Assembly: GCF_001468265.1 (NCBI RefSeq)
Contig: NZ_LNRZ01000008.1
Location: forward strand, 1-64,000
Length of the DNA stretch: 64,000 nucleotides
Reading direction: 5' to 3'
Source: Sphingopyxis sp. H050
GTDB lineage: Bacteria; Pseudomonadota; Alphaproteobacteria; Sphingomonadales; Sphingomonadaceae
A program made the translations under genes and the position numbers. Of this stretch, positions 55,062-63,987 are shown in pieces. The notes beneath the pieces were generated by a model that saw only the letters and a program-made list of their open reading frames with translations, was not told the origin of the DNA and did no database searches. The stretch's first letter is position 1; every line of letters starts with the position of its first letter.

Positions 55062-56636
55062 TCAGTCCATCCGCCGCCCGAGGCGAGAGGCGGCAGGGCG
55101 CGACGCGTTTTCCACGCTCGCATCTTCTGCAGGAGCGCGGCCATTGTCGGCAGCGTTGGTCGGCGGGGTCGCAGCAGGGCGCTTCGCGTCCTCACTGCGC
55201 ACCGCGGACGCGATAACCGGCGGCTTCGGGTTGCCGAGCGCGGAGGCGGGCGGCCGTCCAAGGGGCGACCCGTCAGGCCGCGGCGCGGCGCCGGACCCGC
55301 AGCAACGTCCCTCGGCAATAGCATCGACATCGAGTCGCCCGATCGAGGCGAGAACGGCGGCGCGCGCAACGAACTCGTTCCGACGTGCCCGCTCCAAGGT
55401 CACTTGCGCCGACAGAAGCGAATTCTGCGCGTCCAGAACCTCGGTCAGCGTCCGGTTGCCGCCAACGGCCTCGGTCTTCAGTCCGGCCACGGCCTTCTCG
55501 GTGGCTGCGACCGCGGTCTCGGCGTTGACGATCGTGCTTTTCGCGGAGAGCCAGCGAGCCCAGTTGCTCGCGACCTCTTCGGCAACGGTCCTTTCCGCCC
55601 CCTCGATCTGGACAATGCGCTGATCGCGAAGAGCCCGCGCACGGCGGATCTCGGCATGATCCTTGGGCAGGAATATCGGTACGCGAAGCTCGAGCCCCCC
55701 GTAAACCGAGGAGCGGTCATCGGGAAGCTTCCCCGTGAACAGGTTCGCCACCCCGCCAGTCAGATACTCATATCCACCAACGGCGTCGAGCTGCGGCAAC
55801 AGTGCACCCAGGGCAAATTGCGCCCCGGCCTTGCCCGCGATGGCGTTGAGACGCGCGGCCCGAAGGCGCGGCGCTTCTTCAGCCGCAATCCGCTGCGCTT
55901 CTGCAAGCGAGGACGGCAGCTCCTCCAACGCCGGAAGCGCTGGGGCCGTTGTGCCCGACTGGCCGCTGACGGTGCGGAAGCGAAAGCCGCTGACGTTCAG
56001 TTCCTCCGTTGCCGCTAGAACAGAGGCCTGCGACGTCGCGAGCCGAGCCCGGGCAAGCGCCTCGTCGGTCTGGGTCGCTTCCGAAAATTCGAGTTTGCGT
56101 GACGTGGCGCGCAGCTGGTCGCCGATTGCGTCGCTCTGCATTTGCGAGAATTGCAGGATTTTGCGGTTGAGATGCACGTCGGCAGCGCTTGTAAGAAGTT
56201 CGAGCAACGTGTCTGAGACCGTGCCGTCGAGTCCGGCCTCGGTCGCAGCAAGCTCGGCCTTTGCAATCTCGACGCTGTTATACGTGCGGTTGCCGTCGAA
56301 AAAGCGGAGACGCGCCTCGACCGCGACGTGTCCCGATGTGTATTTAGAATCGTTTCGGGTACCGTTCCTGACGTCGATCTCGCGGCGCTGTACCGATCCA
56401 TTCGCCTCGATCGTGGGCATATAGCCAGCCTCGGCGCCCTCGAGTCGCGCCTGGGCAACTCGAACTTGATTGCGCTGCGCCTGGATGTCGGGATTGTCGT
56501 CGACGACCGTACGCGCGAGGGTCGCCATGCTAGACGACGGCGCCACCGCCTGCGCGTGAGAAGGCACGTAAATCAAGGCGGTAGCGGCGAAGGCCGCGCA
56601 GCTGGCACCTGCCAGCAAGATCCGTTGTTTAAGCAT
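55062..56636 (-). CDS. TolC-family outer-membrane channel (second type I system)
   Basis: A 524-residue TolC/PrtF-like channel. The signal peptide (MLKQRILLAGASCAAFAATA) ends near SHAQ. The two TolC repeats show AQRNQVRVAQARLEGAEAGY, LRFFDGNRTYNSVEIAKAEL and TEVLDAQNSLLSAQVTLERA. The C-terminal about 60 residues are Pro/Ala/Arg-rich and longer than in most TolC proteins. A GAGGGG ribosome site is next to the ATG. It is divergent from the regulator and exporter genes and in line with the RTX gene, so the channel and substrate may share a transcript. Confidence 0.88.
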   Translation of the reverse strand: MLKQRILLAGASCAAFAATALIYVPSHAQAVAPSSSMATLARTVVDDNPDIQAQRNQVRVAQARLEGAEAGYMPTIEANGSVQRREIDVRNGTRNDSKYTSGHVAVEARLRFFDGNRTYNSVEIAKAELAATEAGLDGTVSDTLLELLTSAADVHLNRKILQFSQMQSDAIGDQLRATSRKLEFSEATQTDEALARARLATSQASVLAATEELNVSGFRFRTVSGQSGTTAPALPALEELPSSLAEAQRIAAEEAPRLRAARLNAIAGKAGAQFALGALLPQLDAVGGYEYLTGGVANLFTGKLPDDRSSVYGGLELRVPIFLPKDHAEIRRARALRDQRIVQIEGAERTVAEEVASNWARWLSAKSTIVNAETAVAATEKAVAGLKTEAVGGNRTLTEVLDAQNSLLSAQVTLERARRNEFVARAAVLASIGRLDVDAIAEGRCCGSGAAPRPDGSPLGRPPASALGNPKPPVIASAVRSEDAKRPAATPPTNAADNGRAPAEDASVENASRPAASRLGRRMD

Positions 56637-56993
56637 CTGCCCCTCTTCGAAAAGGGCTCAAATCAATGAGAGCCGAGCCATTTATCGTTGGGGCGCAGCG
56701 TAATGCCGGGCGGGCCGCCAAGAAACTATCCGAACGGATATGTCCGAGGGGATAATAGACTCAATCCGCGGAATCGAAATAGATAGCCTCCGTCGGCCAC
56801 CCCCGTCACGGTAGCCGATGTCTTTTCCAGACAAGCTGGCTGAGACTTACTCTGACCAAAACAAAAGCAAGCAAGGTCGGGGCGCGACGCTCGTCCTCAG
56901 TTGGACGTGCGTGGCTGACATCATGGTCGCGAGTGCATCTCCTGCTGCAAACTCAACAGTTTGCAGCGGGCCAAATGTTTCACGGGGGACCAC
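56637..56993. other. Divergent promoter region of the second type I secretion system
   Basis: About 357 bp between the TolC gene (minus) and the LuxR-type regulator (plus). It holds a perfect 10-bp inverted repeat close to the regulator start. No credible gene. Promoters for both directions should lie here. Confidence 0.55.
56944..56967. promoter_or_regulatory. Perfect 10-bp inverted repeat (operator-like) upstream of regulator
   Basis: GCTGCAAACT and AGTTTGCAGC are exact reverse complements separated by CAAC, ending 26 bases before the regulator ATG. Size and symmetry suit a dimeric LuxR-type protein binding its own promoter; a hairpin in the mRNA leader is the alternative. Confidence 0.6.
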
Positions 56994-58184
56994 ATGTCGT
57001 CTGATATCGAACTGGCATTGCATTATGACGGGGCAAGCAGCGGATCTTTCTACGCAGACGACATCAACGATGCCCATGAACATCTGCCCCCTGCAAACGA
57101 CCCGGCCGACTCGCAGTTCGGGGCACGGACGCGAAAGATCTGGCACGACTATCTCTCGCAGTTCGGAGTGAACTCCGCCATCCTGACCGTCACGGCAGGA
57201 AATGCGCAGCGCCACGCCTTCCTCATCGGCTTCGATCATGTGCGGGGTATGAAGAACGAGACCGAGAATCTCTTGGCGCTAGTCGATGCTGTTCTTGCGC
57301 GCAGCGGCGAGCAGCCGGTGCATCACTTCCAGTTCTCGCGCACCGACCTTGCCCCGTCGGCGGCGCAGGCCAGCGACCTGTCAGGCCAGTTCGACTGGGG
57401 CATCTCGATCCGGATGAAACACGGCTGCGACGTGATCCGCGCGCTGTTCTTCCGGCGCGAAGACGAGGGACGGTTCACCGAACGCGACGCCATGTCGCTG
57501 CAGCTCGTCGCGCCCATTCTGGCGGAGTCGGCCACGCGCATAGCGCAGCTTGCCCGTCAGTCACGTCGTTCCGCGATGCTCGAAGCGATGTTCGACCGCG
57601 TATCGATGTCGATGGCCCTGCTTTCGGCCGACGGACAGCCGCTCTTCATGAACAGCGCGGCGAGCGCGCTCCTTGCCGAGCGTCGCTGGCTCATCCGCGG
57701 GGCCGACGGCAGCATCGTCCCCGCGAACAGTTCGCAGGCCAAGGGAATGCGCGAGGCGATCCGCCGCGCGGCGACGGCACATTTCCCGGTCGAAGAGGTG
57801 TTCCGCCTCGACTGTCGCGACGGCGACTGGCGGCTTGCTTATGTCGTATCGGCAAAGTCGCGTGCGGGCGGCGATGTGGCGCGATGCGCCATGGTGATCG
57901 TCATGGGGCCGGGTAAGGTCGATGCGCCAAGTTCGCTTCTGGAGGCACTTGGCCTTCTTCCCTCCGAGCAGCGGTTTCTCGGGTACTTCCTGAAATCGAG
58001 CAGTCTTGGCAATGCCGCAGAAGGTTGTGGGCTATCAGAAGAGACGGCCCGCACTTATCTGAAACGTGTCCGCGCAAAGCTTGGCGTCCATCGCCAGATG
58101 GAGCTGGCCGGCCTTATTTCGGGGCTCGTCCTGCCGCTGCGGCAAGGCGACGCGCCTTCGATTGGAGATCGCCGGGATGTCTGA
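56994..58184 (+). CDS. LuxR-type HTH regulator with PAS-like domain
   Basis: A 396-residue regulator. The N-terminal about 190 residues match nothing I can name. A PAS-like segment (MLEAMFDRVSMSMALLSADG, PLFMNSAASALL) follows, and the C-terminal LuxR helix-turn-helix reads LLPSEQRFLGYFLKSSSLGN then LSEETARTYLKRVRAKLGVH. ATG 56994 follows GGGGGA; the ORF's upstream start at 56961 is less likely. The gene overlaps the exporter gene by eight bases and lies just behind a perfect inverted repeat, so it likely controls the second secretion system and perhaps itself. Confidence 0.83.
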   Translation: MSSDIELALHYDGASSGSFYADDINDAHEHLPPANDPADSQFGARTRKIWHDYLSQFGVNSAILTVTAGNAQRHAFLIGFDHVRGMKNETENLLALVDAVLARSGEQPVHHFQFSRTDLAPSAAQASDLSGQFDWGISIRMKHGCDVIRALFFRREDEGRFTERDAMSLQLVAPILAESATRIAQLARQSRRSAMLEAMFDRVSMSMALLSADGQPLFMNSAASALLAERRWLIRGADGSIVPANSSQAKGMREAIRRAATAHFPVEEVFRLDCRDGDWRLAYVVSAKSRAGGDVARCAMVIVMGPGKVDAPSSLLEALGLLPSEQRFLGYFLKSSSLGNAAEGCGLSEETARTYLKRVRAKLGVHRQMELAGLISGLVLPLRQGDAPSIGDRRDV

Positions 58185-59958
58185 GGCGCGCCAGGGCGGC
58201 CGCCGGATCGCAAAGGGCGACAATTTACTGACCGCCAGCCTGCGGTTGCAGCGTCCCATCGTACTTCGCCTGATCTTCTTCTCGGCGATCAGCAACATGG
58301 CGGCCCTCGCCATGTCGCTTTATATGATGCAGCTATTCGACCGGGTGCTGACGAGCCAGAGCAAGGATACGCTCTATTTCCTCGCGCTCGCGATCATAAT
58401 GGTGATCGGTCTTGCGGGCATTCTCGACGGGATTCGTCAGCAGGTCGCGAACCGTATCGGCACGTGGCTTGCGCAGCGACTTGCGCCCGACCTTTTGGAG
58501 CGGTCCCTCGAGCAGCGCCTGATCGCGCCCAACACGCGCCTCGAAGCGCTTCGCGAGCTTGCCCAGGTCAAGAATTTCATTTCGACGCCCACCGTCTTCA
58601 GTGTTGTCGATATGCTCTGGGTGCCCGTCTATCTCCTCATCGTCTTTTTGCTGCACCCCTTGTTCGGATTGATATCCGCGACAGGCGCGGCAACGCTCTT
58701 TGGACTGACCTGGTATAACGAGCGGCTGACGCGCGATGCCATCAAGGACGCCCAGAAGCTGGCGTCGAGCAACATGCAATATGCAGAATCGCTGGTAAGA
58801 AACAGCGAAGTCATCGACGCCATGGGCATGGCGAAGAACAGCATCTCGCACTGGCGGGAGAACTACATCGCAGAGACCAATGCGGTCGATGCTACGCAGT
58901 TCCAGTCTAGCCGGATCCTCGCATTGATAAAGTTCGTCCGCAATCTCGTGCAGGTCATTCTGCTCGGGGTCGGCGCCCTCCTCGTGCTGGATCAGCAATT
59001 GACCGGGGGCGCGATGATCGCTGGGTCGATTCTGATCGCGCGGCTGCTGGCGCCGATCGAGGCGGCCATGAGCTATTGGAAACAGTTTGTGCTGGCCCGC
59101 GAGAGCCTCGAGCGCCTTTCGAGCTTCTGCGATCTGCCGCCCGCGCGGGTCTCGCAGATGGAGTATCCCAAACCCGCCGGCCGGATATCGGTCGAGACCC
59201 TCTCCTACGCCGCGCCGGGCATGAAGGGCGCGATCCTGCGGAACGTCAGCTTCGAGATCGACGCGGGAACTTCGCTCGCGATCGTCGGTCCGTCGGCGTC
59301 GGGCAAGACCACCCTGTCGCGCCTTCTCGTCGGTGTGCTGAAGCCGAGCGCCGGCCATGTCCGCCTGGACGGCGCCGATACGTTCGAGTGGATGCGGAGC
59401 GATTTCGGGCCCAATGTCGGATATCTTCCGCAGGATGTCGAACTGCTGCCGGGAACGATCCGGCAGAATATCGCGCGATTCCTGCCCGATGCGACCGACG
59501 GGGACGTGATCGCAGCGGCAAAGCTCGCCGACTGCCATGACATGATTCTTCAGATCGACGGCGGCTATGACCGCATGCTGACCGATGGGGGACATCAGCT
59601 CTCCGGCGGCCAGCGCCAGCGCGTCGGCCTGGCGCGCGCCTTGTTTCGTTTGCCGCCGCTGGTGGTTCTGGACGAACCCAACGCCAGTCTTGATGCCAGG
59701 GGCGATGCCGCACTTCTGGCCACGATCAAGAAGCTGAAGGCGCTCAACATGACGACGATCATCGTGTCGCACCGCTCGAACCTGCTCGAACTCTCCGACA
59801 AGATTCTCCTGCTGATGGGCGGGCAGGTTGCAAAGTTCGGGGATGCACGAACCGTGATCGAACAGATGGCCGGTTCCCGCCGGGCGATCCCGCCACAGGA
59901 CGCCGCTGCGCCGCGGCCCAAGCCGCCGCTAGTCGGGGAAACAGGAGTGGGCGCGTGA
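58177..59958 (+). CDS. PrtD-like type I secretion ABC transporter
   Basis: A 593-residue exporter half-transporter. The N-terminal membrane domain (LIFFSAISNMAALAMSLYMM, then YFLALAIIMVIGLAGIL) has the order of PrtD/AprD family proteins, which lack the C39-like domain found in the other exporter here. The ATPase is intact: Walker A GPSASGKTTLSR (about residue 370), signature LSGGQRQRVGLARAL (about 472) and Walker B VVLDEPNASLD. ATG 58177 lies within the end of the regulator gene. It probably exports the RTX protein encoded at 52.6 kb. Confidence 0.92.
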   Translation: MSEARQGGRRIAKGDNLLTASLRLQRPIVLRLIFFSAISNMAALAMSLYMMQLFDRVLTSQSKDTLYFLALAIIMVIGLAGILDGIRQQVANRIGTWLAQRLAPDLLERSLEQRLIAPNTRLEALRELAQVKNFISTPTVFSVVDMLWVPVYLLIVFLLHPLFGLISATGAATLFGLTWYNERLTRDAIKDAQKLASSNMQYAESLVRNSEVIDAMGMAKNSISHWRENYIAETNAVDATQFQSSRILALIKFVRNLVQVILLGVGALLVLDQQLTGGAMIAGSILIARLLAPIEAAMSYWKQFVLARESLERLSSFCDLPPARVSQMEYPKPAGRISVETLSYAAPGMKGAILRNVSFEIDAGTSLAIVGPSASGKTTLSRLLVGVLKPSAGHVRLDGADTFEWMRSDFGPNVGYLPQDVELLPGTIRQNIARFLPDATDGDVIAAAKLADCHDMILQIDGGYDRMLTDGGHQLSGGQRQRVGLARALFRLPPLVVLDEPNASLDARGDAALLATIKKLKALNMTTIIVSHRSNLLELSDKILLLMGGQVAKFGDARTVIEQMAGSRRAIPPQDAAAPRPKPPLVGETGVGA

Positions 59959-61313
59959 ACGTACCCGTAAATCTGTCGCGCGGCGGTCAGCTCGCCCTTC
60001 CCGCGCCGTCCGGCGACATTGGCGCAGCGCCGAAGGTGAAGGGGTCGCTCCGCGTCGCGTTCGTCTCAATCGCGCTCTTCATCCTCGCCTTCAGCGTCTG
60101 GGCCTGGGCGGCGCCGCTCAACAGCGCGGCCATCGCCAGTGGATATCTTGAAGCTGCCGGGGGCGGGCGCCGCACGGTGCAGCATCTGGAAGGCGGCATC
60201 GTCCGGGAATTCCTGGTCAAGGAAGGGCAGTTTGTACGTGCGGGCCAGCCACTCGTGCTTCTCGATGCCACCCAAAGCGACGCCTCGGACGCCGCGCTTC
60301 GATCGACCTTCTATGGCCTGCTTGCGCAGGACGCGCGGCTTGATGCCGAGCGGCGGGGCCTTCGCGCGCCGGTTTATCCGGTCGAGCTTACGGCCCAGGC
60401 AAGCGATCCCGAAATCCGGGACATCATCCAGACCTCGAACGAGGAATTCGCCTCGCGGCAGCGGGGACTGTCGGAGCAAGCCCAAATCTATACGCAGCGG
60501 ATCGGCCAGACCTATGCGGACATTCGCAGCTCGGAAGCGCAGATCGCGTCGCTGAGCGATCAGGGAAAATTGCTCGCGGATGAAGAGATGGGCGTCAATA
60601 TGCTGGTCGACGAGGGACTTGAGCGCAAATCGCGCCTCCTCGCGCTTCAGCGCCAACGCGCCTTTGTGACCGGCGAGCAAGGAAAGCTGACCAACGCGCT
60701 GGATCGATATCGCAACACCATCGGAGAGTCGCGCGCCCAAATGGCGTCGCTGCGCAGCCAGATGGCGGCGGAGGCGGCGGCGCAGCAACCCGAAGTGCAG
60801 CTCAAGATCGCAGAGACGCGCGAGAAGATGAAGGTCAGCCGGGACATTCGCAGCCGTCAGCAGATCGTCTCGCCGATTGACGGGCGGGTATCGAACCTCC
60901 GGCTGATCACGCCGGGCGGCGTCCTGGGCTCCGGCCAGCCAGTTCTAGATATCGTCCCTACATCGGAGAAGATCGTGGTGTCGGCGCGCCTGAAGCCCAC
61001 CGATGTCGATGTGGTCCACGAGGGCCTCCAAGCTGAGGTCAAGCTCACGCCCTACAAGGCACGCGTTATTCCCAATCTTTTCGGCACCGTCCGCGAGGTC
61101 AGCCCCGACGCGATCTACGACAAGGACGCGAACCAGATTTATTACAAGGTCATCGTGGAAATCTCTCCCGAGCAGCTGAAGCGCTACCCGTCGGTCAAGC
61201 TGATGTCCGGGATGCCGGCGGAAGTCTTCATCGATCTGGGCTCGAGTTCGCTGTTCAGCATGTTCTTCCAGCCGATGATCGACAGCTTCAACCGATCGTT
61301 CAGGGAATCCTGA
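59955..61313 (+). CDS. HlyD/PrtE-like type I secretion membrane fusion protein
   Basis: A 452-residue periplasmic adaptor. The transmembrane helix (VAFVSIALFILAFSVWAWAA, about residues 34-53) is followed by the lipoyl half (YLEAAGGGRRTVQHLEGGIV), an Arg/Ala/Gln-rich coiled coil (about 130-300), and the C-terminal half with SPIDGRVSNLRLITPGGVLG and KVIVEISPEQL. GTG start overlaps the ABC gene stop by four bases. Partner of the exporter at 58.2 kb and TolC at 55.1 kb. Confidence 0.9.
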   Translation: MNVPVNLSRGGQLALPAPSGDIGAAPKVKGSLRVAFVSIALFILAFSVWAWAAPLNSAAIASGYLEAAGGGRRTVQHLEGGIVREFLVKEGQFVRAGQPLVLLDATQSDASDAALRSTFYGLLAQDARLDAERRGLRAPVYPVELTAQASDPEIRDIIQTSNEEFASRQRGLSEQAQIYTQRIGQTYADIRSSEAQIASLSDQGKLLADEEMGVNMLVDEGLERKSRLLALQRQRAFVTGEQGKLTNALDRYRNTIGESRAQMASLRSQMAAEAAAQQPEVQLKIAETREKMKVSRDIRSRQQIVSPIDGRVSNLRLITPGGVLGSGQPVLDIVPTSEKIVVSARLKPTDVDVVHEGLQAEVKLTPYKARVIPNLFGTVREVSPDAIYDKDANQIYYKVIVEISPEQLKRYPSVKLMSGMPAEVFIDLGSSSLFSMFFQPMIDSFNRSFRES

Positions 61314-61381
61314 TCGCCGGACCGCATGGAGAGAGGGGACGTCGCGGGGAACAAGATCCGCCGCGATTTTGGGAGAATGGG

Positions 61382-63277
61382 GTGTCCGGATACGGTCTCT
61401 TATTCCGGGGAATCCAATACGCCGTGCAGGGAACTGCGCTTGGCGCCGCGGCGGGTGTGACCGTAACTGATGCGGCCGCGATGGAAGCGCGCGCGCCCGC
61501 CATCCTGCACTCCGGTCAGCAGCGGGAGGCCTGGACCGATAACGCCAGAAGCATGCTCGCCGACATGCCATTGACCGGGGCGAACCCGGATGCCGCGCCG
61601 ACAGATGGCGCGCGACCGTCACCGGTGCCGATAGCCGGTCCATCGGACCCGGGCGACGATGCGCTTCCGGAAGCCGATCCAACCGCGCGCATGACGATGC
61701 CGAACGGATTTACGGGAGAGATCGGCGCGGTCGCTGTGCCGCTGGTCGAGGGCGCCATATCTCCAATTCTCGACGCGCCGCCGCCCCCCGCACCCGCTGC
61801 GGTCGCCAAACCCCCGCGCATATCGGCACTCCATCAGAAATCTGCGAAGCCGCCATCGTTCGACGCGCCCTCAAGGCTTGCGCAGGTGTCTGTGGCGCAA
61901 GAGCAGGGCACATCGACAGCGATCGGCGAGCCAAGCCTGATCGCGGGGCTGGAGATCGGCGCGCCGTTGTCGGCGAAGCGCAATGCAAGACCATCGCCAT
62001 CCCAACTGGGCCTGCAATCCGCTTTGCGTCCCGGGGCGATCGAAGATAATGCTCCGAGATATGCGGCCGCCAATTACGAGGTAACGCCCGTCGGCGTACC
62101 TGGAACTGCCGGAGTTGAAATCGATGGCGAGGGTGATACGGCGGCAAGAACCGGGCAAGCGACGGAAGGAGATATCCTCAAGCTTCAGACTCTCTCGCGC
62201 GGGGGCCTCGCTGTTTCAGGCGGCTATTCTTCGATCGAAGGCCCCGTCGCTTCGGTAAAGCTGGCAAGAACGAATATCGGCGCGCCGGGGCGCGACCTGA
62301 CCTTGTCCGGCCGCTATTCGAAGGTGCAGGCGCTCATGGAAATGGGAGCCTCCGACAGGAATTTTGCGGGGAGCGGCTTCGCGGTTGCTCCGGCATTCTT
62401 CTACTCGCGGTCGAAGGCGGTGGGCTTCGACCGTAACGTCAATAGCGGCCTCTTCGTACAGACAGCCCGCGGCCTCAACGTTTATCTTGGCCGGCCCCTG
62501 ACCCGAAAGCTGCGCTTCGCAGCCAATTACCGCTTTTCGGACGAGGACTTCCTGATCCGCCGCAAGAATGCCCTGTGCGACATCAGTGTGCACGGCAGCG
62601 TGTTCTGCAACGCGATCGGCCGTTCCAGCAGTTCGGTGCTCAGCGTCGCCCTGAGCCTCGATCGGCGCGACAGCACGGTCGATCCTCGGCGTGGATTTCA
62701 GCTCAGGGTCTCGCAAGATGTTGCCGGTCTCGGTGGAGACACGCGGTTTGTCCGCTACCGGGCCTCGGCAACCTTTTATCAGCGGCTGGGCGATAACATC
62801 GACCTGGCGCTCGGCCTCGAGGGAGGGTACGCATCGGGCTACGACGGGCGCGACGTTCCCCTGTTCGACCGTTTCTATATCGGCGGTAACAGCATGCGCG
62901 GCTTCGATCTGCGGGGCCTTGGTCCAAAGGTCGTTCCTGCCGGGGCTTCGCCGGATAAGGCGACCGCCATCGGCGGCGAGGCCTATTATGTCGGGCGAGC
63001 AGAACTCTCGTTCCGGCTGACCGGCGACACTCAACGCTTCGGCGCGGTGCCGAGCGTCTTCGTCGATGCCGGTTCGGTCTTCGGTGCCAGGAAGTCCGAG
63101 CTTGCCGCGGGGGAAATGTTGATCGGCAACTCGGCCACCCCGCGCGCCGCGGTCGGCATCGGGATGACGTTCAATCTTGCGCCCGGAAAGCTGCGCTTCA
63201 GCGTGGCGCAACCCGTCAAGCGGCAGCAGGGCGATCGATCGAAGATCTTTGCGATCTCTTTTGGCACGGCTTTTTAG
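61382..63277 (+). CDS. Omp85/BamA-like barrel protein without visible POTRA domains
   Basis: A 631-residue outer-membrane protein in the second secretion operon. The C-terminal about 370 residues match the Omp85 surface-antigen barrel: YKV-like strands from about 265, the DRRDSTVDPRRGFQL segment, the loop-6 motif in YIGGNSMRGFDLRGLGP, and a final strand ending ISFGTAF with terminal Phe. The N-terminal about 260 residues are Ala/Pro-rich and disordered-looking, with no recognisable POTRA repeat; signal peptide quality is poor. TpsB or BamA members normally need POTRA domains to recognise substrates, so this protein may work differently, for example by anchoring the RTX product. Confidence 0.75.
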   Translation: MSGYGLLFRGIQYAVQGTALGAAAGVTVTDAAAMEARAPAILHSGQQREAWTDNARSMLADMPLTGANPDAAPTDGARPSPVPIAGPSDPGDDALPEADPTARMTMPNGFTGEIGAVAVPLVEGAISPILDAPPPPAPAAVAKPPRISALHQKSAKPPSFDAPSRLAQVSVAQEQGTSTAIGEPSLIAGLEIGAPLSAKRNARPSPSQLGLQSALRPGAIEDNAPRYAAANYEVTPVGVPGTAGVEIDGEGDTAARTGQATEGDILKLQTLSRGGLAVSGGYSSIEGPVASVKLARTNIGAPGRDLTLSGRYSKVQALMEMGASDRNFAGSGFAVAPAFFYSRSKAVGFDRNVNSGLFVQTARGLNVYLGRPLTRKLRFAANYRFSDEDFLIRRKNALCDISVHGSVFCNAIGRSSSSVLSVALSLDRRDSTVDPRRGFQLRVSQDVAGLGGDTRFVRYRASATFYQRLGDNIDLALGLEGGYASGYDGRDVPLFDRFYIGGNSMRGFDLRGLGPKVVPAGASPDKATAIGGEAYYVGRAELSFRLTGDTQRFGAVPSVFVDAGSVFGARKSELAAGEMLIGNSATPRAAVGIGMTFNLAPGKLRFSVAQPVKRQQGDRSKIFAISFGTAF

Positions 63278-63295
63278 CGCACAGCAACCGCGCGT

Positions 63296-63310
63296 GTCCC
63301 CATCGGGGAC
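63296..63310. promoter_or_regulatory. Short inverted repeat downstream of Omp85 gene
   Basis: GTCCCC and GGGGAC form a perfect 6-bp inverted repeat around ATC, 18 bases after the Omp85 stop and about 130 bases before the XRE gene. Could be a weak terminator stem or an operator for the XRE protein; no T-run follows. Confidence 0.35.
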
Positions 63311-63437
63311 TGGCGGCAAAAGTTGCCGCTAAGCATAGCCGTCTGGCAGGGAAACGCGCGCTTGAGGGGACGCGGATGCCACAGAGAAAATATATGTCCG
63401 CACGCGAGACGTCGGCTGCTTTGCGGAGCCGCATGGA

Positions 63438-63854
63438 ATGAGCGCATCATCGGAACCCGTCGGCAATTCGGCCGAACAACTGTCCCAACGGCTTCGCCGC
63501 TTTCGTGAGGAGCGAGGGATGACCCGCTCCGAGCTCGCCGAGCGCGCAGGCTTGAGCAGGCCCACAATCTGGGCGTGGGAATCCGGCAAAACGCAGCCGC
63601 GAAACAGCAATTTGCAGACGCTTGCCTCCGCACTGGGCATATCGGAACTGGAGCTCGTGGCGGGTCGGGAAAATACGGGCAGCTCGCCCGACGAGTTTGA
63701 CGTGATCGGCCCCTCGGCCTGGGAGAGCGGTGAAATCCCTGCCGGCCTCGCTCACCCCCATCGGCTTCGCATCATGATTTATGCCGCGAAGCTCGGCATT
63801 GCCGCGCTCGCAGGCATCAAGGCTCAGAACGTCAAAATTTCGATCGAACTTTGA
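63438..63854 (+). CDS. XRE-family HTH transcriptional regulator
   Basis: A 138-residue DNA-binding protein. The helix-turn-helix is clear (LSQRLRRFREERGMTRSELA, ERAGLSRPTIWAWESGKTQP, then LQTLASALGISELELVAGRE). The C-terminal part of about 60 residues (LRIMIYAAKLGIAALAGIKA and following) resembles no domain I can name and may bind a ligand or partner. It is 160 bp downstream of the secretion operon on the same strand, with its own probable promoter. Target unknown; it could regulate the neighbouring genes. Confidence 0.83.
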   Translation: MSASSEPVGNSAEQLSQRLRRFREERGMTRSELAERAGLSRPTIWAWESGKTQPRNSNLQTLASALGISELELVAGRENTGSSPDEFDVIGPSAWESGEIPAGLAHPHRLRIMIYAAKLGIAALAGIKAQNVKISIEL

Positions 63855-63987
63855 TGGGCAGTTTGCCCACCGGCGAACCCCCAAACATACGGCGACAAAA
63901 AATGTCATGAGTCCGCAACCGGGGACTGATCGAGGCGAAGCGGTAGCCTATTTCTGTTGACGTTCGATTCGGTCGGGAGACGTCGGC

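Noticed and set aside
58333-59772. Minus-strand ORF of 479 codons opposite the PrtD-like exporter
   Set aside because: Shadow frame; Walker and signature motifs are on the plus strand.
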